Source: Gammaproteobacteria bacterium (lineage in GTDB: Bacteria > Pseudomonadota > Gammaproteobacteria > Steroidobacterales > Woeseiaceae). Taken from it: a stretch of 64,000 nt of DNA. The notes beneath the pieces are model-generated. The model searched no databases. It saw only the letters and a program-made list of their open reading frames with translations, and was not told the DNA's origin. Location: NCBI GenBank assembly GCA_029863125.1, contig JAOTWB010000004.1, positions 1-64,000 of the forward strand, written 5' to 3'. Position numbers and translations under genes: made by a program. Positions 1 through 9,185 of this stretch are shown in pieces; positions within the stretch are counted from its first letter, which is position 1; each line of letters starts with the position of its first letter.

Positions 1-5
1 TTAAT

Positions 6-81
<76 letters not shown>

Positions 82-133
82 TTTTTCTTGTTGCGCCCTC
101 TGGGCGCTCCTGCAGGGGCGAAACGAGCGGGGT

Positions 134-162
134 ATTAGACCGGGGCATACCGGATCAGTCAA
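134..162 (-). promoter_or_regulatory. Sigma-70 promoter of tRNA-Phe
   Basis: On the minus strand TTGACT is followed after exactly 17 nt by TCTAAT, close to the -35 and -10 consensus. The predicted start is about 45 nt before the mature tRNA 5' end. The short precursor leader holds a small hairpin (GCGCCC AGA GGGCGC, plus coordinates 93-107). Otherwise the 82-436 region contains no gene I can support. Confidence 0.65.
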
Positions 163-436
163 GGAAAACGGCCGGCGTTGCCGGGGTTGGTCACTACGAT
201 TCGACGATCTGCCGCACGCGCCGCTGCAGCCAGGGCCGAATAAGCAGGAAGCCGCGGTACAGATGTTCGAGCAGCCAGCGCACGGGCCGGAAATGTGCCA
301 GCAGACCGGGCGGCCGCAGCATTGGTATGGCTCGCCACATCGCGGCGAAGGCAGCGCAGTTGCGGCGCCTCGCCCCGCAAGATCCGTTGGCTTCAGATGC
401 TATGCTTTGCTTATTGGGGCAAGGCCGGGCAACACG

Positions 437-2809
437 GTGAATTCTGATCTCTTGCAGGGATTTTATCTTGGCGACGTTCTCGTCGAGCCACTAAAAGGAC
501 AGGTCTCCGGGGCGACCGGTGCGCAGCACCTGCCGCCCAAGGCCGTGGAGGTCCTGCTGTGCCTCGCCAGCGACCCGGGCGAGCTCGTTACTCGCGACAA
601 GCTGCTCCAGGCCGTGTGGGGTGCCGGCAAAGGCAGCCAGGAGGCCCTCGGTCACGCTGTCAGCGAGATTCGTCATGCGCTCGGTGACCATGCCGACAAC
701 CCGACGTTCATACAGACCCTGCCGACGCGCGGCTATCGGCTGATCATCACGCCCGAACTCGCGGCCGATCACAGCGATTCCATCGTGCTGGGCGCGAAGG
801 GCGGCGCCCGCCCCGCCGACATCGGCCTGTTCCAGGATCTGCAGCGTCGCGGTGTCTTCGAGACCGCCGTCGCTTATCTCATCCTCGGTTGGCTGCTGAT
901 ACAAATCGCCGACATCGTTTTCGCGCGGCTGCATCTGCCCGACTGGACCGCAACGTTCGTAACGGTTCTTGTTATCGCCGGATTCCCGATCGCGATCGCC
1001 CTGTCGTGGTATCTCGAGTTTCGCGATGGACGCGCAGTGGTGGATTCATTGTCCCCTGCCGACGCGCGCAGGCGACGTTTCGGCCGCACCTATATGTCCG
1101 TGGTCGGTGCCCTCGCGCTAGCCGCTGTCGTCGTGTACATCTATGACCAGAGCATTGGTTTGCCGGAAGCGAAACGTGAAGAACCTGTTGCGCTCGTCAC
1201 CGAGGCCCAGCTGCCGCCCATCGCCGAGAACTCGTTTGCCGTCCTGCCTTTCCTGAACCTGGACGGCAGCAGCGAAACGCAGATTTTTGCAAACGGCCTT
1301 GTCGACGACGTCATCACGCAGCTGTCGCGCGTGCCCGGATTGCGCGTTGCGTCCCGCGGCGATTCCTTTTCGCTGGCGCCGAACAGTGCGTCCCAGGATG
1401 TTCGCAAGCGTCTGCGCGTGGAAATGTATCTCGAGGGCAGCGTCGAGATGGCGGCCGACAAGCTGCGCGTGACGGTGCAGATGATCGACTCGGAAACCGG
1501 TTTCCATATTCTGTCCCGCAAGTTCGACCGAACGCGCGAGGATTTTTTCGACATCCGCGATGAGATCACGAGCCTCACGGTTGCGAATGTTCGCGTGGCC
1601 CTCCCGCCCGGCCTGCGCTCGTCCTCCCTTAAAGTGATCGAGGACTCGACGCTGGATGCGTACGTACTTTACCGGCAGGGCATAGAAGCTCTGCGGCAGC
1701 CCATGTCCATTGATACCGTCGCATCGGCACTCGGCTGGTTTGACGCGGCACTCGCCGTTGATCCCGAATACGCGGCGGCGCTGGCAGGAAAATGCACTGT
1801 ATTCGTGGAAGGCTATGACAAAACAAATGACGCTTCGTACATCGACAAAGCAGAATCCGCCTGCTCGAACGCACTCGCACTGAATCCCAACCTCGATATC
1901 GTTCATACCGCGCTCGGCGACCTGTATCGTTCGACCGGCCAGTGGAAGGACGCCGAAACGGCGTATCAAAAAGCACTGGCGATCGATCCCTCCAACGTCG
2001 AATCGCTAACCGGGCTAGGCGTGATATATGCGCGGCAGAATCGACCTGATGAGGCCGAAGCAAGCCTGCGCAAAGCCGTCGACATTCATCCGGGCGACAG
2101 CCGGGCTTACAACCGGCTTGGCACGTTCCTGTTTCGATCCGGCCGTTTTGAGGAAGCCGTCGAGCAGTACCAGTACGTCGTCGGGCTCAGCCCCGATGAC
2201 ATGAATAACTATGCGAATCTCGGTGGCGCCTACACGCTGGTGGGTAACTTCACTGCAGCAGCGCTTGCCTACGAAAAAGCGATTGAAATAGAACCCACGC
2301 AAAACGCGTACAGCAATCTCGGGATGATGCAGTACTACCTGGGCGATCTGGAAGCGGCTGTCGAAAACCTCACCACGTCGGTCGAGCTTCAGCCCAATGA
2401 TCACCTGGCGAGGTCAAACCTCGGAGACGCGCTCTGGGTTGCCGGCCGCAGGGACGACGCGCGCCGCGAATTCGAGAAAGCGGAGGCATTAGCCGCGCGT
2501 GCCCTGCAGGTCAATCCGAACAATCCTTTGGTCATGATGGACCTTGCGTGGGTCAAGACAGCCCTGGACAAACATGACGAGGGCCAAAGTTTGATAAAGA
2601 AAGCGATCGAGCTGTCGCCCGAAGATCCCTATGTGCACTACATCAACGGCCTGATGTTCAATCGACGGGGCAACAGCACGGACGCTTTGAAAGCTCTCCG
2701 AGCCGCGGTTGAACAGGGTTATTCGACGAAATTGCTCGCCAGCGATCCCAATATTGCCAATCTGCAGGGCGATTCGCGCTTCAACGAAGTCCTCAGCCTG
2801 TCGGAGTGA
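437..2809 (+). CDS. CadC/ToxR-type transmembrane transcriptional regulator with periplasmic TPR domain
   Basis: The start is taken as the in-frame GTG at 437, because the 58 residues before it in the longest ORF look non-coding; this gives about 790 aa. Order of parts, numbered from that start: a winged-helix DNA-binding domain of the OmpR/CadC type (about 12-97, ending FIQTLPTRGYRL); three hydrophobic segments near 143-162, 173-192 and 218-236; a FlgO/TolB-N-like region (about 266-372, beginning FAVLPFLNLDG); then a long series of TPR repeats. With three membrane passes the cytoplasmic HTH would be joined to a periplasmic sensor and TPR part. The family is membrane one-component regulators; the signal and target genes are unknown. 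No operon partner is obvious. A lipoprotein gene follows after 48 bp. Confidence 0.8.
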   Translation: MNSDLLQGFYLGDVLVEPLKGQVSGATGAQHLPPKAVEVLLCLASDPGELVTRDKLLQAVWGAGKGSQEALGHAVSEIRHALGDHADNPTFIQTLPTRGYRLIITPELAADHSDSIVLGAKGGARPADIGLFQDLQRRGVFETAVAYLILGWLLIQIADIVFARLHLPDWTATFVTVLVIAGFPIAIALSWYLEFRDGRAVVDSLSPADARRRRFGRTYMSVVGALALAAVVVYIYDQSIGLPEAKREEPVALVTEAQLPPIAENSFAVLPFLNLDGSSETQIFANGLVDDVITQLSRVPGLRVASRGDSFSLAPNSASQDVRKRLRVEMYLEGSVEMAADKLRVTVQMIDSETGFHILSRKFDRTREDFFDIRDEITSLTVANVRVALPPGLRSSSLKVIEDSTLDAYVLYRQGIEALRQPMSIDTVASALGWFDAALAVDPEYAAALAGKCTVFVEGYDKTNDASYIDKAESACSNALALNPNLDIVHTALGDLYRSTGQWKDAETAYQKALAIDPSNVESLTGLGVIYARQNRPDEAEASLRKAVDIHPGDSRAYNRLGTFLFRSGRFEEAVEQYQYVVGLSPDDMNNYANLGGAYTLVGNFTAAALAYEKAIEIEPTQNAYSNLGMMQYYLGDLEAAVENLTTSVELQPNDHLARSNLGDALWVAGRRDDARREFEKAEALAARALQVNPNNPLVMMDLAWVKTALDKHDEGQSLIKKAIELSPEDPYVHYINGLMFNRRGNSTDALKALRAAVEQGYSTKLLASDPNIANLQGDSRFNEVLSLSE

Positions 2810-2857
2810 GTGTGAAACTACTATGCTTGAGACTATGAGAGCGAAAGGAGAAGAAGA

Positions 2858-3289
2858 ATGACAAAGATCTTTCTAGTACTGGGCCTCGCCATGCTATCCA
2901 CCTCCTGTGTGACTCCGGGAGGGGGTCCGGACGGGTGTGAAGGACTCGGCTGGCCGAAATCAGTGACTGTGGAATACGGCGACGGCAGCATCTCGGTTAC
3001 GCCCAAGATAAAAGTAAAGCAAAGGTCCGCGTTTACCATCAAACTCAAACCGAAATCTAAGGACTTCAAGGACAAGGTCGTAGAGATCGTCGGTAAATCG
3101 GTGACACCGGGCGGTGCTGGTGTCGCAAGCCCGAGCTGGCTGACCACGAGCGACTCGTACAACGCGAGGAAGAAATTCGTCTATTGCACGCCCGCTGTTG
3201 CCGGTGAAACTACCCAGGAATATAAGTATTCCGTCGACGTGGGAGGCGGGCTTCTTTTCGTAGACCCGCGCATCGACGTGACGAACTAG
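2858..3289 (+). CDS. Small putative lipoprotein of unknown function
   Basis: 143 aa with a good Shine-Dalgarno (AAAGGAGAAGAAGA before the ATG). The N-terminus MTKIFLVLGLAMLSTSC is a short hydrophobic signal ending in a Cys. The lipobox STSC is not ideal at -3, so lipidation is likely but not certain. The mature part is rich in Gly, Lys and Thr, with no domain I recognise. It lies 48 bp after the wHTH-TPR regulator on the same strand and ends at a strong terminator, so the two could form a transcription unit. Confidence 0.6.
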   Translation: MTKIFLVLGLAMLSTSCVTPGGGPDGCEGLGWPKSVTVEYGDGSISVTPKIKVKQRSAFTIKLKPKSKDFKDKVVEIVGKSVTPGGAGVASPSWLTTSDSYNARKKFVYCTPAVAGETTQEYKYSVDVGGGLLFVDPRIDVTN

Positions 3290-3296
3290 AAAAAAA

Positions 3297-3318
3297 AGGC
3301 CGGGCAAAAGCCCGGCCT
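3297..3318. terminator. Bidirectional intrinsic terminator between lipoprotein gene and ald
   Basis: A perfect 9-bp stem AGGCCGGGC/GCCCGGCCT with an AAAA loop is flanked by A-runs on the left and TAAAAAT on the right. It sits between two convergent genes and can serve both strands. Confidence 0.85.
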
Positions 3319-3351
3319 AAAAATGCCTGATCCCGAGGGGGATATGAGGGG

Positions 3352-4473
3352 TCAGGCAGCTCTGAGGGCATCCTCGGCGGAGAGATACTGATAGCCGAGA
3401 TCATGGGCGACAGCCTCATGATTGACGTGCCCTGCATGTACGTTCAAACCGTTGGCGAGATGCGGGTCACGCGTCAACGCTTCCTTCCAGCCATGCCTGG
3501 CGAGGGCTTTCACGAACGGCAGCGTCGCGTTCGTCAGCGCAAACGTGCTCGTGCGCGGCACGGCGCCGGGCATGTTCGTGACGCAGTAGTGCACAACATC
3601 GTCGACAACATAGGTCGGATCGGCGTGCGTCGTCGGACGACTGGTCTCGAAACAGCCACCCTGGTCGATCGAGATATCGACCATGACCGAACCTGCGTTC
3701 ATGTCCTTGACGTTCTGTGCCGTAACGAGCTTCGGCGCCGCCGCGCCCGCGACCAGGACGGCACCAATGATCAGGTCTGATTCAACGCTGAGTTCGTCGA
3801 TGATGTGCTTGGTCGAGTAGACCATGCGCACCCGACCGCCCCAGATATCGTCGAGCTGCCGCAGGCGAGGCAGCGAGCGATCGAGAATGGTTACCGCGGC
3901 ACCCAGGCCGACGGCCATGTCCGCCGCATTCGCGCCGGCCACGCCGCCGCCAATGACCAGTACTTTGGCCGGCCTGACGCCGGGTACGCCACCGAGCAGG
4001 ATTCCGCGGCCGCCGTTTGCTTTCTGCAGCGCAAACGCACCGGCCTGGATCGAGAGGCGCCCGGCAACTTCCGACATGGGTGTGAGCAACGGCAGCGAGC
4101 CGTCATTTGCGGTGACGGTCTCGTAAGCGATTGCCGTCGTACCGGATTTTACCAGCGCCTCGGTTTGTGCCGGATCGGCGGCGAGATGCAGGTAGGTGAA
4201 CAGGAACTGGTCTTCACGCAACATCGCGCACTCGTGGAGCTGCGGTTCTTTGACCTTGACGATCATCTCGGCCGCGGCAAACACCTCTTCGGCCGTGTCG
4301 ACAACGGTCGCGCCCGCGGCACGGTAGTCGGTATCGCTCATGCCGATGCCTTCACCGGCCCGGGTTTCGACAACGACGTCATGGCCATCGTGCACGAGCT
4401 CGAGCACGCCAGCCGGCGTCATGCCGACCCGGAATTCGAGCGTCTTGATTTCTTTGGGCACCCCGACTTTCAC
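3352..4473 (-). CDS. ald: Alanine dehydrogenase
   Basis: 373 aa, the usual length for this family. It catalyses NAD-dependent reversible oxidative deamination of L-alanine to pyruvate and ammonia in the cytoplasm. The N-terminus [20 protein letters not shown] is the family signature, followed by KVKEPQ (catalytic Lys), the Rossmann motif [15 protein letters not shown] and a C-terminal region with [13 protein letters not shown]. The start is GTG with GGGGAG upstream. It is divergent from an Lrp/AsnC regulator, a recurring arrangement in which the regulator activates ald in response to alanine; that regulation is inferred here from position. Confidence 0.95.
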   Translation of the reverse strand: MKVGVPKEIKTLEFRVGMTPAGVLELVHDGHDVVVETRAGEGIGMSDTDYRAAGATVVDTAEEVFAAAEMIVKVKEPQLHECAMLREDQFLFTYLHLAADPAQTEALVKSGTTAIAYETVTANDGSLPLLTPMSEVAGRLSIQAGAFALQKANGGRGILLGGVPGVRPAKVLVIGGGVAGANAADMAVGLGAAVTILDRSLPRLRQLDDIWGGRVRMVYSTKHIIDELSVESDLIIGAVLVAGAAAPKLVTAQNVKDMNAGSVMVDISIDQGGCFETSRPTTHADPTYVVDDVVHYCVTNMPGAVPRTSTFALTNATLPFVKALARHGWKEALTRDPHLANGLNVHAGHVNHEAVAHDLGYQYLSAEDALRAA

Positions 4474-4618
4474 TGGCTCACTCCCCTTCCCCGATCTCTA
4501 GTTCTTGTTCCTACACGATAGCGCGGACATCGCGGCATTTGCTTGCAATATTAGTGACAGAAACCGGCAAATATGGCAGATTCTGTTGCTAATCCGAGTT
4601 ATCCAGCAAGTTTCTGCC
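4474..4618. promoter_or_regulatory. Divergent ald/lrp control region with phased TTGC/GCAA half-sites
   Basis: This is a 145-bp AT-richer spacer between the divergent ald and Lrp-type genes. It contains TTGC or GCAA cores at 4543-4546, 4567-4570, 4586-4589 and 4606-4609, about 19-24 bp apart, near two helical turns. Such phasing fits octameric Lrp-family binding, but the operator assignment is inference. I could not pick convincing -35/-10 pairs. Confidence 0.4.
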
Positions 4619-5080
4619 ATGAAGTTAGACAAATACGACAAGTTGATTCTCAACGCCCTGCAAAAAGACGGCCGCATCAGCAACGTACAGCTGGCCAGCC
4701 TGGTCAGCCTTTCCGAGTCCGCCTGCCTGCGGCGCGTCCGCGCGCTCGAGGAGTCGGGCATAATCGATCGCTACGCCGCGCTCGTGAGCCAGCCCAGGGT
4801 GGGGCTCTCCGGCAACGTGTTCGTGCACATCGGCCTGCACCGCGAGGAAGAACGCGAGCTCGCAGCCTTCGAGCAGGCCGTGCGCAACATCCCCGAAGTC
4901 ATGGAGTGTTATCTTATGACCGGGGAATTCGACTATCTCCTGCGAGTAGTCGTATCCGACATGGCTGACTTCGAACGCCTGCACAGGGATGCCCTGACAC
5001 GTTTACCCGGTGTCGCTCGCGTCAATTCAAGTGTCGCCATTCGCACCGTACAAAAGAAAACCGAGCTGCCTCTACACTAG
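4619..5080 (+). CDS. Lrp/AsnC family transcriptional regulator
   Basis: 153 aa from the ATG at 4619 (MKLDKYDKLILNALQKDGR), the standard start and length for the family; the 38 extra residues of the longest ORF lie in the control region. An N-terminal AsnC-type HTH (NVQLASLVSLSESACLRRVRALEESGII) is followed by a RAM/AsnC ligand-binding domain (VMECYLMTGEFDYLLRVV). The position opposite ald suggests it is the alanine-responsive regulator of that gene (inference). egtB starts 3 bp after its stop, so the regulator and egtBD may be co-transcribed. Confidence 0.92.
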   Translation: MKLDKYDKLILNALQKDGRISNVQLASLVSLSESACLRRVRALEESGIIDRYAALVSQPRVGLSGNVFVHIGLHREEERELAAFEQAVRNIPEVMECYLMTGEFDYLLRVVVSDMADFERLHRDALTRLPGVARVNSSVAIRTVQKKTELPLH

Positions 5081-5083
5081 ATT

Positions 5084-6337
5084 ATGCGTATCGCCCAATC
5101 CGTCTCCGCCGAAACACTGTCCGATCGTTTTCGCAACGTTCGGGCGACGACGCTGGACCTCGTTCGTGACCTGGAGCCCGAAGATACGGTCGTGCAAACG
5201 ATGCCCGACGTCAGCCCGACGAAGTGGCACCTGGCCCACGTCACGTGGTTCTTCGAGCGTTTCGTGCTCGAGCCCGGCCTGGAAAACTACAAGCGCTTCG
5301 ACGACCGCTATCACTACATCTTCAATTCCTATTACTACACGGCCGGCAGGATGCACGCCCGCCCGAAGCGCGGGCTGCTGTCACGGCCCACGCTGAAGCG
5401 CGTGCTCGAGTATCGCGCCTACGTCGATACGGCGATGCTGCAGCTCCTGCAGATGCGCGGCGACGATGACGAGGTGATACAGGTCACGACGCTCGGCCTC
5501 AACCACGAGCAGCAGCACCAGGAGCTGCTGCTCACCGACATCAAGCACGTCTTCTCCTGCAATCCTTCAAAACCTGCAGTCCGCCCTTCGCTCGCCGTGC
5601 CGCCTGCCGCATCCGTGTCGAGCTATTCGTTCACGAAAGGCAAGAGCGGCATTCACCGCATCGGCGCCAGCGGCGACAGCTTCTGTTTCGACAACGAAAC
5701 GCCCCGCCACGATGCGCTGCTGCACGAGCATCAAATCGGCAATCGTCTCGTCACAAACGCCGATTACCGTGCGTTCATCGAAGACGGCGCCTACTCGACA
5801 TCGGAACTCTGGCTGTCCGACGGCTGGGCGGCGGTTAACGAGCACAAGTGGCGACGGCCGCTGTATTGGGATGAATCGCTGGAAGCAGAATTTACGCTCG
5901 GTGGTATGCGCGCCATTGACGCGAATGCGCCCGTTTGCCACGTCAGCTACTACGAAGCCGATGCGTTCGCCCGATGGGCAGGAGCGCGCCTGCCCACCGA
6001 GTTCGAATGGGAGCTGGCGGCCCGCGAGCACGCTGTCGCCGGCAACCTGCTGAACGCGGGCTACTGGCATCCGGTGGCAGGCGGCGTCGGCCAGTTCTTT
6101 GGCGATGCCTGGGAGTGGACCTCCTCGTCGTACGCGCCCTACCCAGGGTTCAAACCGCTGTCCGGCTCCCTCGGTGAATACAACGGCAAGTTCATGTGCA
6201 GCCAGATGACCGTGCGCGGCGGTTCCTGCGTCACGGCGGCAGACCACATCCGCCTGAGCTACCGCAGCTTTTTTTACCCGGACGCCCGCTGGCAGTTTCT
6301 CGGCATCCGGCTGGCAAAAGACGGCCATACCTCATGA
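5084..6337 (+). CDS. egtB: Ergothioneine biosynthesis protein EgtB (iron-dependent sulfoxide synthase)
   Basis: 417 aa. It joins a sulfur donor to N-alpha-trimethylhistidine with oxygen, the central step of ergothioneine synthesis. An N-terminal DinB-like domain carries the iron-binding histidines (WHLAHVTWFFERF and NHEQQHQELLLTDIKH), followed by an FGE-sulfatase domain (ARWAGARLPTEFEWELAAR, VRGGSCVT near the end). No clear ribosome site precedes the ATG, which lies 3 bp after the Lrp-type gene. Its stop overlaps the egtD start (ATGA), so the pair is translationally coupled. No egtA, egtC or egtE is present, so the sulfur donor and C-S lyase must be encoded elsewhere. Confidence 0.93.
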   Translation: MRIAQSVSAETLSDRFRNVRATTLDLVRDLEPEDTVVQTMPDVSPTKWHLAHVTWFFERFVLEPGLENYKRFDDRYHYIFNSYYYTAGRMHARPKRGLLSRPTLKRVLEYRAYVDTAMLQLLQMRGDDDEVIQVTTLGLNHEQQHQELLLTDIKHVFSCNPSKPAVRPSLAVPPAASVSSYSFTKGKSGIHRIGASGDSFCFDNETPRHDALLHEHQIGNRLVTNADYRAFIEDGAYSTSELWLSDGWAAVNEHKWRRPLYWDESLEAEFTLGGMRAIDANAPVCHVSYYEADAFARWAGARLPTEFEWELAAREHAVAGNLLNAGYWHPVAGGVGQFFGDAWEWTSSSYAPYPGFKPLSGSLGEYNGKFMCSQMTVRGGSCVTAADHIRLSYRSFFYPDARWQFLGIRLAKDGHTS

Positions 6338-7257
6338 GCAGGGAGCTCGAGCGGATTATCGAGGGGTTGAGCCGGCCCCAAAAGATGATCTCGCCCAAAT
6401 ATTTCTACGACGAAAGAGGCTCCCGCCTGTTCGAAAAAATAACGGCGCTGCCAGAGTACTACCTGACCGATGCAGAACTCGAGATCATGCGCGAGCATGT
6501 CCACGAGATGGCCGCTCTCATTGGCAAGACGGCAAGCCTGATCGAATTCGGCAGCGGCTCAAGCCTGAAGACCCGAATTCTGCTCGAGAACCTCGACGAC
6601 CTCGCCGCTTACGTGCCGGTCGATATCTCGGAAAGTCACCTGTGGGCGTCGGCGCAACAGATACGGAAAGAGTTTCCACATCTTGACATACTGCCCGTGG
6701 TTGCCGATTTCACGCGCCCGTTTGCGCTGCCGACGCCAACGATCATGCCGGTCAGGAATGTCGTTTACTTCCCGGGCTCGACGATCGGCAACTTCGAAAA
6801 AAATACCGCGATCGAGCTGCTACGCGTCATGTACGAAGAAGCCGGCGAGAACGGTGCACTCCTGATTGGCGTCGATTTGCAAAAAGACGCGGACATCATC
6901 GATCGTGCCTACAACGATTCCGCCGGCGTCACGGCAGAGTTCAACCTCAACATGCTGCGACACCTTAACCGGAGCTACGGCGCCAACTTCGACCTCGAAT
7001 CGTTTGCGCATCGGGCCAGCTACGACGAAAGCAAAGGCCGTGTCGTGATCGAGCTGATCAGCCAGGCAAACCAGAGCTTTAAAATCGGCAACAGGGAATT
7101 TACGATAGCCGAGGGCGAGACAATAATCACCGAATACTCACAAAAGTACACGCTCAACGGTTTTGCGGAAATGGCCGCTGATGCCGGCTTTGCCGTGGCA
7201 AGAGTGTGGACCGATGCGGAGGAATTTTTCAGCGTGCATTACTATACGCGCTTGTAG
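6334..7257 (+). CDS. egtD: L-histidine N-alpha-methyltransferase EgtD
   Basis: 307 aa from the ATG at 6334, which overlaps the egtB stop by 4 nt; the upstream part of the longer ORF is egtB out of frame. It makes hercynine from histidine with three SAM molecules, supplying EgtB. Family features: RPQKMISPKYFYDERGSRLFEKIT near the N-terminus, the SAM-binding loop IEFGSGSSLKTRILL, and the C-terminal ITEYSQKYTLNGF. Confidence 0.94.
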   Translation: MSRELERIIEGLSRPQKMISPKYFYDERGSRLFEKITALPEYYLTDAELEIMREHVHEMAALIGKTASLIEFGSGSSLKTRILLENLDDLAAYVPVDISESHLWASAQQIRKEFPHLDILPVVADFTRPFALPTPTIMPVRNVVYFPGSTIGNFEKNTAIELLRVMYEEAGENGALLIGVDLQKDADIIDRAYNDSAGVTAEFNLNMLRHLNRSYGANFDLESFAHRASYDESKGRVVIELISQANQSFKIGNREFTIAEGETIITEYSQKYTLNGFAEMAADAGFAVARVWTDAEEFFSVHYYTRL

Positions 7258-7296
7258 CCAGCGGTCGCCCGCCGGGCGCGCTCCTGCAAGGACAAC
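7256..7296. repeat. GC-rich REP-like remnant between egtD and yggX
   Basis: The short spacer between convergent egtD and yggX contains CGCCCGCCGGGCG followed by CTCCTGCAAG. It resembles one arm of the REP-like element at 63.3 kb (CCGGAGCCGCTCCTACA) and the tRNA leader (GGGCGCTCCTGCAGG). It may act as a terminator hairpin. The relation is a visual similarity only. Confidence 0.35.
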
Positions 7297-7569
7297 CTAG
7301 GAGCCTGGTGGTACGAATTCTTTCGGCGCCGCCGAGCCTTCGCCGAAAAAGAACTTCTCCATTTCGGATTCGAGAAACTTGCGCGCATCCGGCTCGATCG
7401 GCGACAGGCGGTACTCGTTGATCAGCATGGTCTGGTGGCCCAGCCAGCGCTGCCACGCCTCTTTCGATACGTTGTCATAGATGCGCTGGCCCAGTTCACC
7501 GGGATACGGCGCGTAGTCGAGGCCCTCGGCCCCTTCACCCAACATGACACATTTAATCGTGCGTGACAT
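7297..7569 (-). CDS. yggX: Probable Fe(2+)-trafficking protein YggX
   Basis: 90 aa, the normal length. The family signature is clear: [27 protein letters not shown], with the conserved N-terminal Cys, and [17 protein letters not shown]. It is linked to protection of Fe-S proteins from oxidants. Its start overlaps the end of mutY by 17 nt. The mutY-yggX pairing is widespread in gammaproteobacteria, and MutY is itself an Fe-S enzyme. Confidence 0.95.
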   Translation of the reverse strand: MSRTIKCVMLGEGAEGLDYAPYPGELGQRIYDNVSKEAWQRWLGHQTMLINEYRLSPIEPDARKFLESEMEKFFFGEGSAAPKEFVPPGS

Positions 7570-8614
7570 TGCTACTCTTCTTCAGTTGATCAATCAGTTT
7601 TTTTACCGGCGCAGCGAGCCCGCCGGGCGGCGTTTCATCGAGCCCGTACCAGGTCGTATCGTCGCTGTCGGCTACTTTACTTAAAGGCGAGTCCACGCGC
7701 ACCAGTATCGGCTGGATATCGAGATCGTAGTGGCTGAAGCTGTGGCGCAGCGTTTGCCAGCGTTCGGTCGCCGTTGCCGCCGCTTCCAGCTCGTCCCTGC
7801 ACCAGTCGTCAATCGTTCGATCGCCGAGTTCGGGCAGGCTCCAGAGCCCGCCCCAGATGCCGGCCTCCGGTCGCCGCTCGAGATACACGCGCTCGCTGTT
7901 CCTGGCCAGCAGCATCGTTGTCTGCCGCAGCGGTTTTTCCGTTTTCGGCCTGCGGCCCGGATAGTCAAGGACGCTTCCCGCGACGCGGGCAGCGCAGTCT
8001 TCCTGTACCGGGCAACGATCGCAGGCCGGACTGCCGCGCCTGCAGAGCGTCGCGCCGAGATCCATGATGGCCTGCGTGTACGCCGCGCTGCGCCGCTCCG
8101 GCGTGTGTTTATCCGCGATCTGCCAGAGCTTCTTTAGCACCGCCGCCTTGCCCGGCCAGCCGTCGATCGCCTCATGACGCGCCAGCACTCTTTTTGCGTT
8201 GCCGTCGAGTATCGGGTGGCGCTGGTCCAGCGCAAGCGACAGGATGGCGCCGGCCGTCGAGCGCCCGATGCCCGGCAACGCGATCACGTCTTCGAAAGCC
8301 TTAGGAAATACGCCGCCACGATCGTCCCTGACGATTTTCGCGGCCTGGTGCAGGTTTCGCGCCCGGGCGTAGTATCCGAGGCCCGACCAGTGATGCAGCA
8401 CATCGTCCAGGTCCGCGTCGGCCAGCGCCGTTACCGTTGGAAAGCTTTTAACGAATCGCTCGAAGTAGGGAATAACCGTCGCGACCTGCGTCTGTTGCAG
8501 CATGATCTCCGATACCCAGATGCGATATGAGTCATTGCCCTCTTGCCACGGCAGGTCCGTACGCCCGTGGGTATCGAACCAGTCGAGCAGGCGATCCGAA
8601 AAACTAGTCAACAC
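7553..8614 (-). CDS. mutY: A/G-specific adenine DNA glycosylase MutY
   Basis: About 353 aa if translation starts at the GTG at 8614 (a TTG at 8611 is an alternative); the first 19 residues of the longest ORF overlap the upstream gene and look spurious. It removes adenine mispaired with 8-oxoguanine. Visible: [20 protein letters not shown] with the catalytic Glu, the helix-hairpin-helix [14 protein letters not shown] followed by the catalytic Asp ([11 protein letters not shown]), the four Cys of the 4Fe-4S cluster ([17 protein letters not shown]), and a C-terminal Nudix-like domain for 8-oxoG recognition. Confidence 0.94.
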   Translation of the reverse strand: MLTSFSDRLLDWFDTHGRTDLPWQEGNDSYRIWVSEIMLQQTQVATVIPYFERFVKSFPTVTALADADLDDVLHHWSGLGYYARARNLHQAAKIVRDDRGGVFPKAFEDVIALPGIGRSTAGAILSLALDQRHPILDGNAKRVLARHEAIDGWPGKAAVLKKLWQIADKHTPERRSAAYTQAIMDLGATLCRRGSPACDRCPVQEDCAARVAGSVLDYPGRRPKTEKPLRQTTMLLARNSERVYLERRPEAGIWGGLWSLPELGDRTIDDWCRDELEAAATATERWQTLRHSFSHYDLDIQPILVRVDSPLSKVADSDDTTWYGLDETPPGGLAAPVKKLIDQLKKSSNVTHD

Positions 8615-9185
8615 CAACGCCTCCCGGCACCAACATGCCCTGCGCGATCGCCTCGATTCTGTCGATCGCATCGCCGCCGTTGTTTTTGAACTTGCGTTTG
8701 ATCAGGTAGGGACCGATGCCGGGCGGCACCCAGAAGTCGGGCTCCATCAGCAGCCGGTAGGTAACGACGGTGCCGCCGTTTTCGGCGACGAACGTCCACG
8801 TCTCTTTGGCCAACTTGAAGTCGCTGGCCTCCGGATTCGCAACGGCGCGAAGCTCCTCGTTGACTTCGAGTTCGACGTGGCCCTGCCTTACGAAGGACAT
8901 GCAGAAAAGCAGCAGGCAGCCTTCGTTGCGCACGTAGTACCCCGGCCGGCCCTGTTCGTCTGCCGCAAGGTCACGCGACTCCGCGATAGCACTCGAGAAC
9001 TGTGTCGACAGGTCCCAGTGCCTGAATACTTCGAAGACCTGCTCCACCGTGGCATCGAACCAGACTTCCGATAAAACGGTGTAACGGCCCTTGTGATGCT
9101 CGACGTCGATGCTGCGCAGCTCCGCCGCGCTGGCGGCGCTCAGCCAAAGCAGGAGCGGCAGCGCGAGCAGTGCCGGTCGGCTCAT
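8604..9185 (-). CDS. Exported SRPBCC/START-like lipid-binding fold protein
   Basis: 193 aa with a clear signal peptide (MSRPALLALPLLLWLSAASA, cleavage after ASA). The rest resembles the SRPBCC/polyketide-cyclase fold: VLSEVWFDATVEQVFEVFRHWD near the N-terminus and TWTFVAENGGTVVTYRLLMEPDFWVPPGIGPYLIKRKFKNN near the end. This suggests a periplasmic hydrophobic-ligand-binding protein; the ligand is unknown. Its start overlaps the stop of the AsmA-like gene by 4 nt and its end overlaps mutY. Confidence 0.75.
   Translation of the reverse strand: MSRPALLALPLLLWLSAASAAELRSIDVEHHKGRYTVLSEVWFDATVEQVFEVFRHWDLSTQFSSAIAESRDLAADEQGRPGYYVRNEGCLLLFCMSFVRQGHVELEVNEELRAVANPEASDFKLAKETWTFVAENGGTVVTYRLLMEPDFWVPPGIGPYLIKRKFKNNGGDAIDRIEAIAQGMLVPGGVGVD

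Noticed and set aside
159-380. 73-aa minus-strand ORF near tRNA-Phe
   Set aside because: Low-complexity Ala/Arg composition, and the tRNA promoter lies at its edge. No ribosome site.
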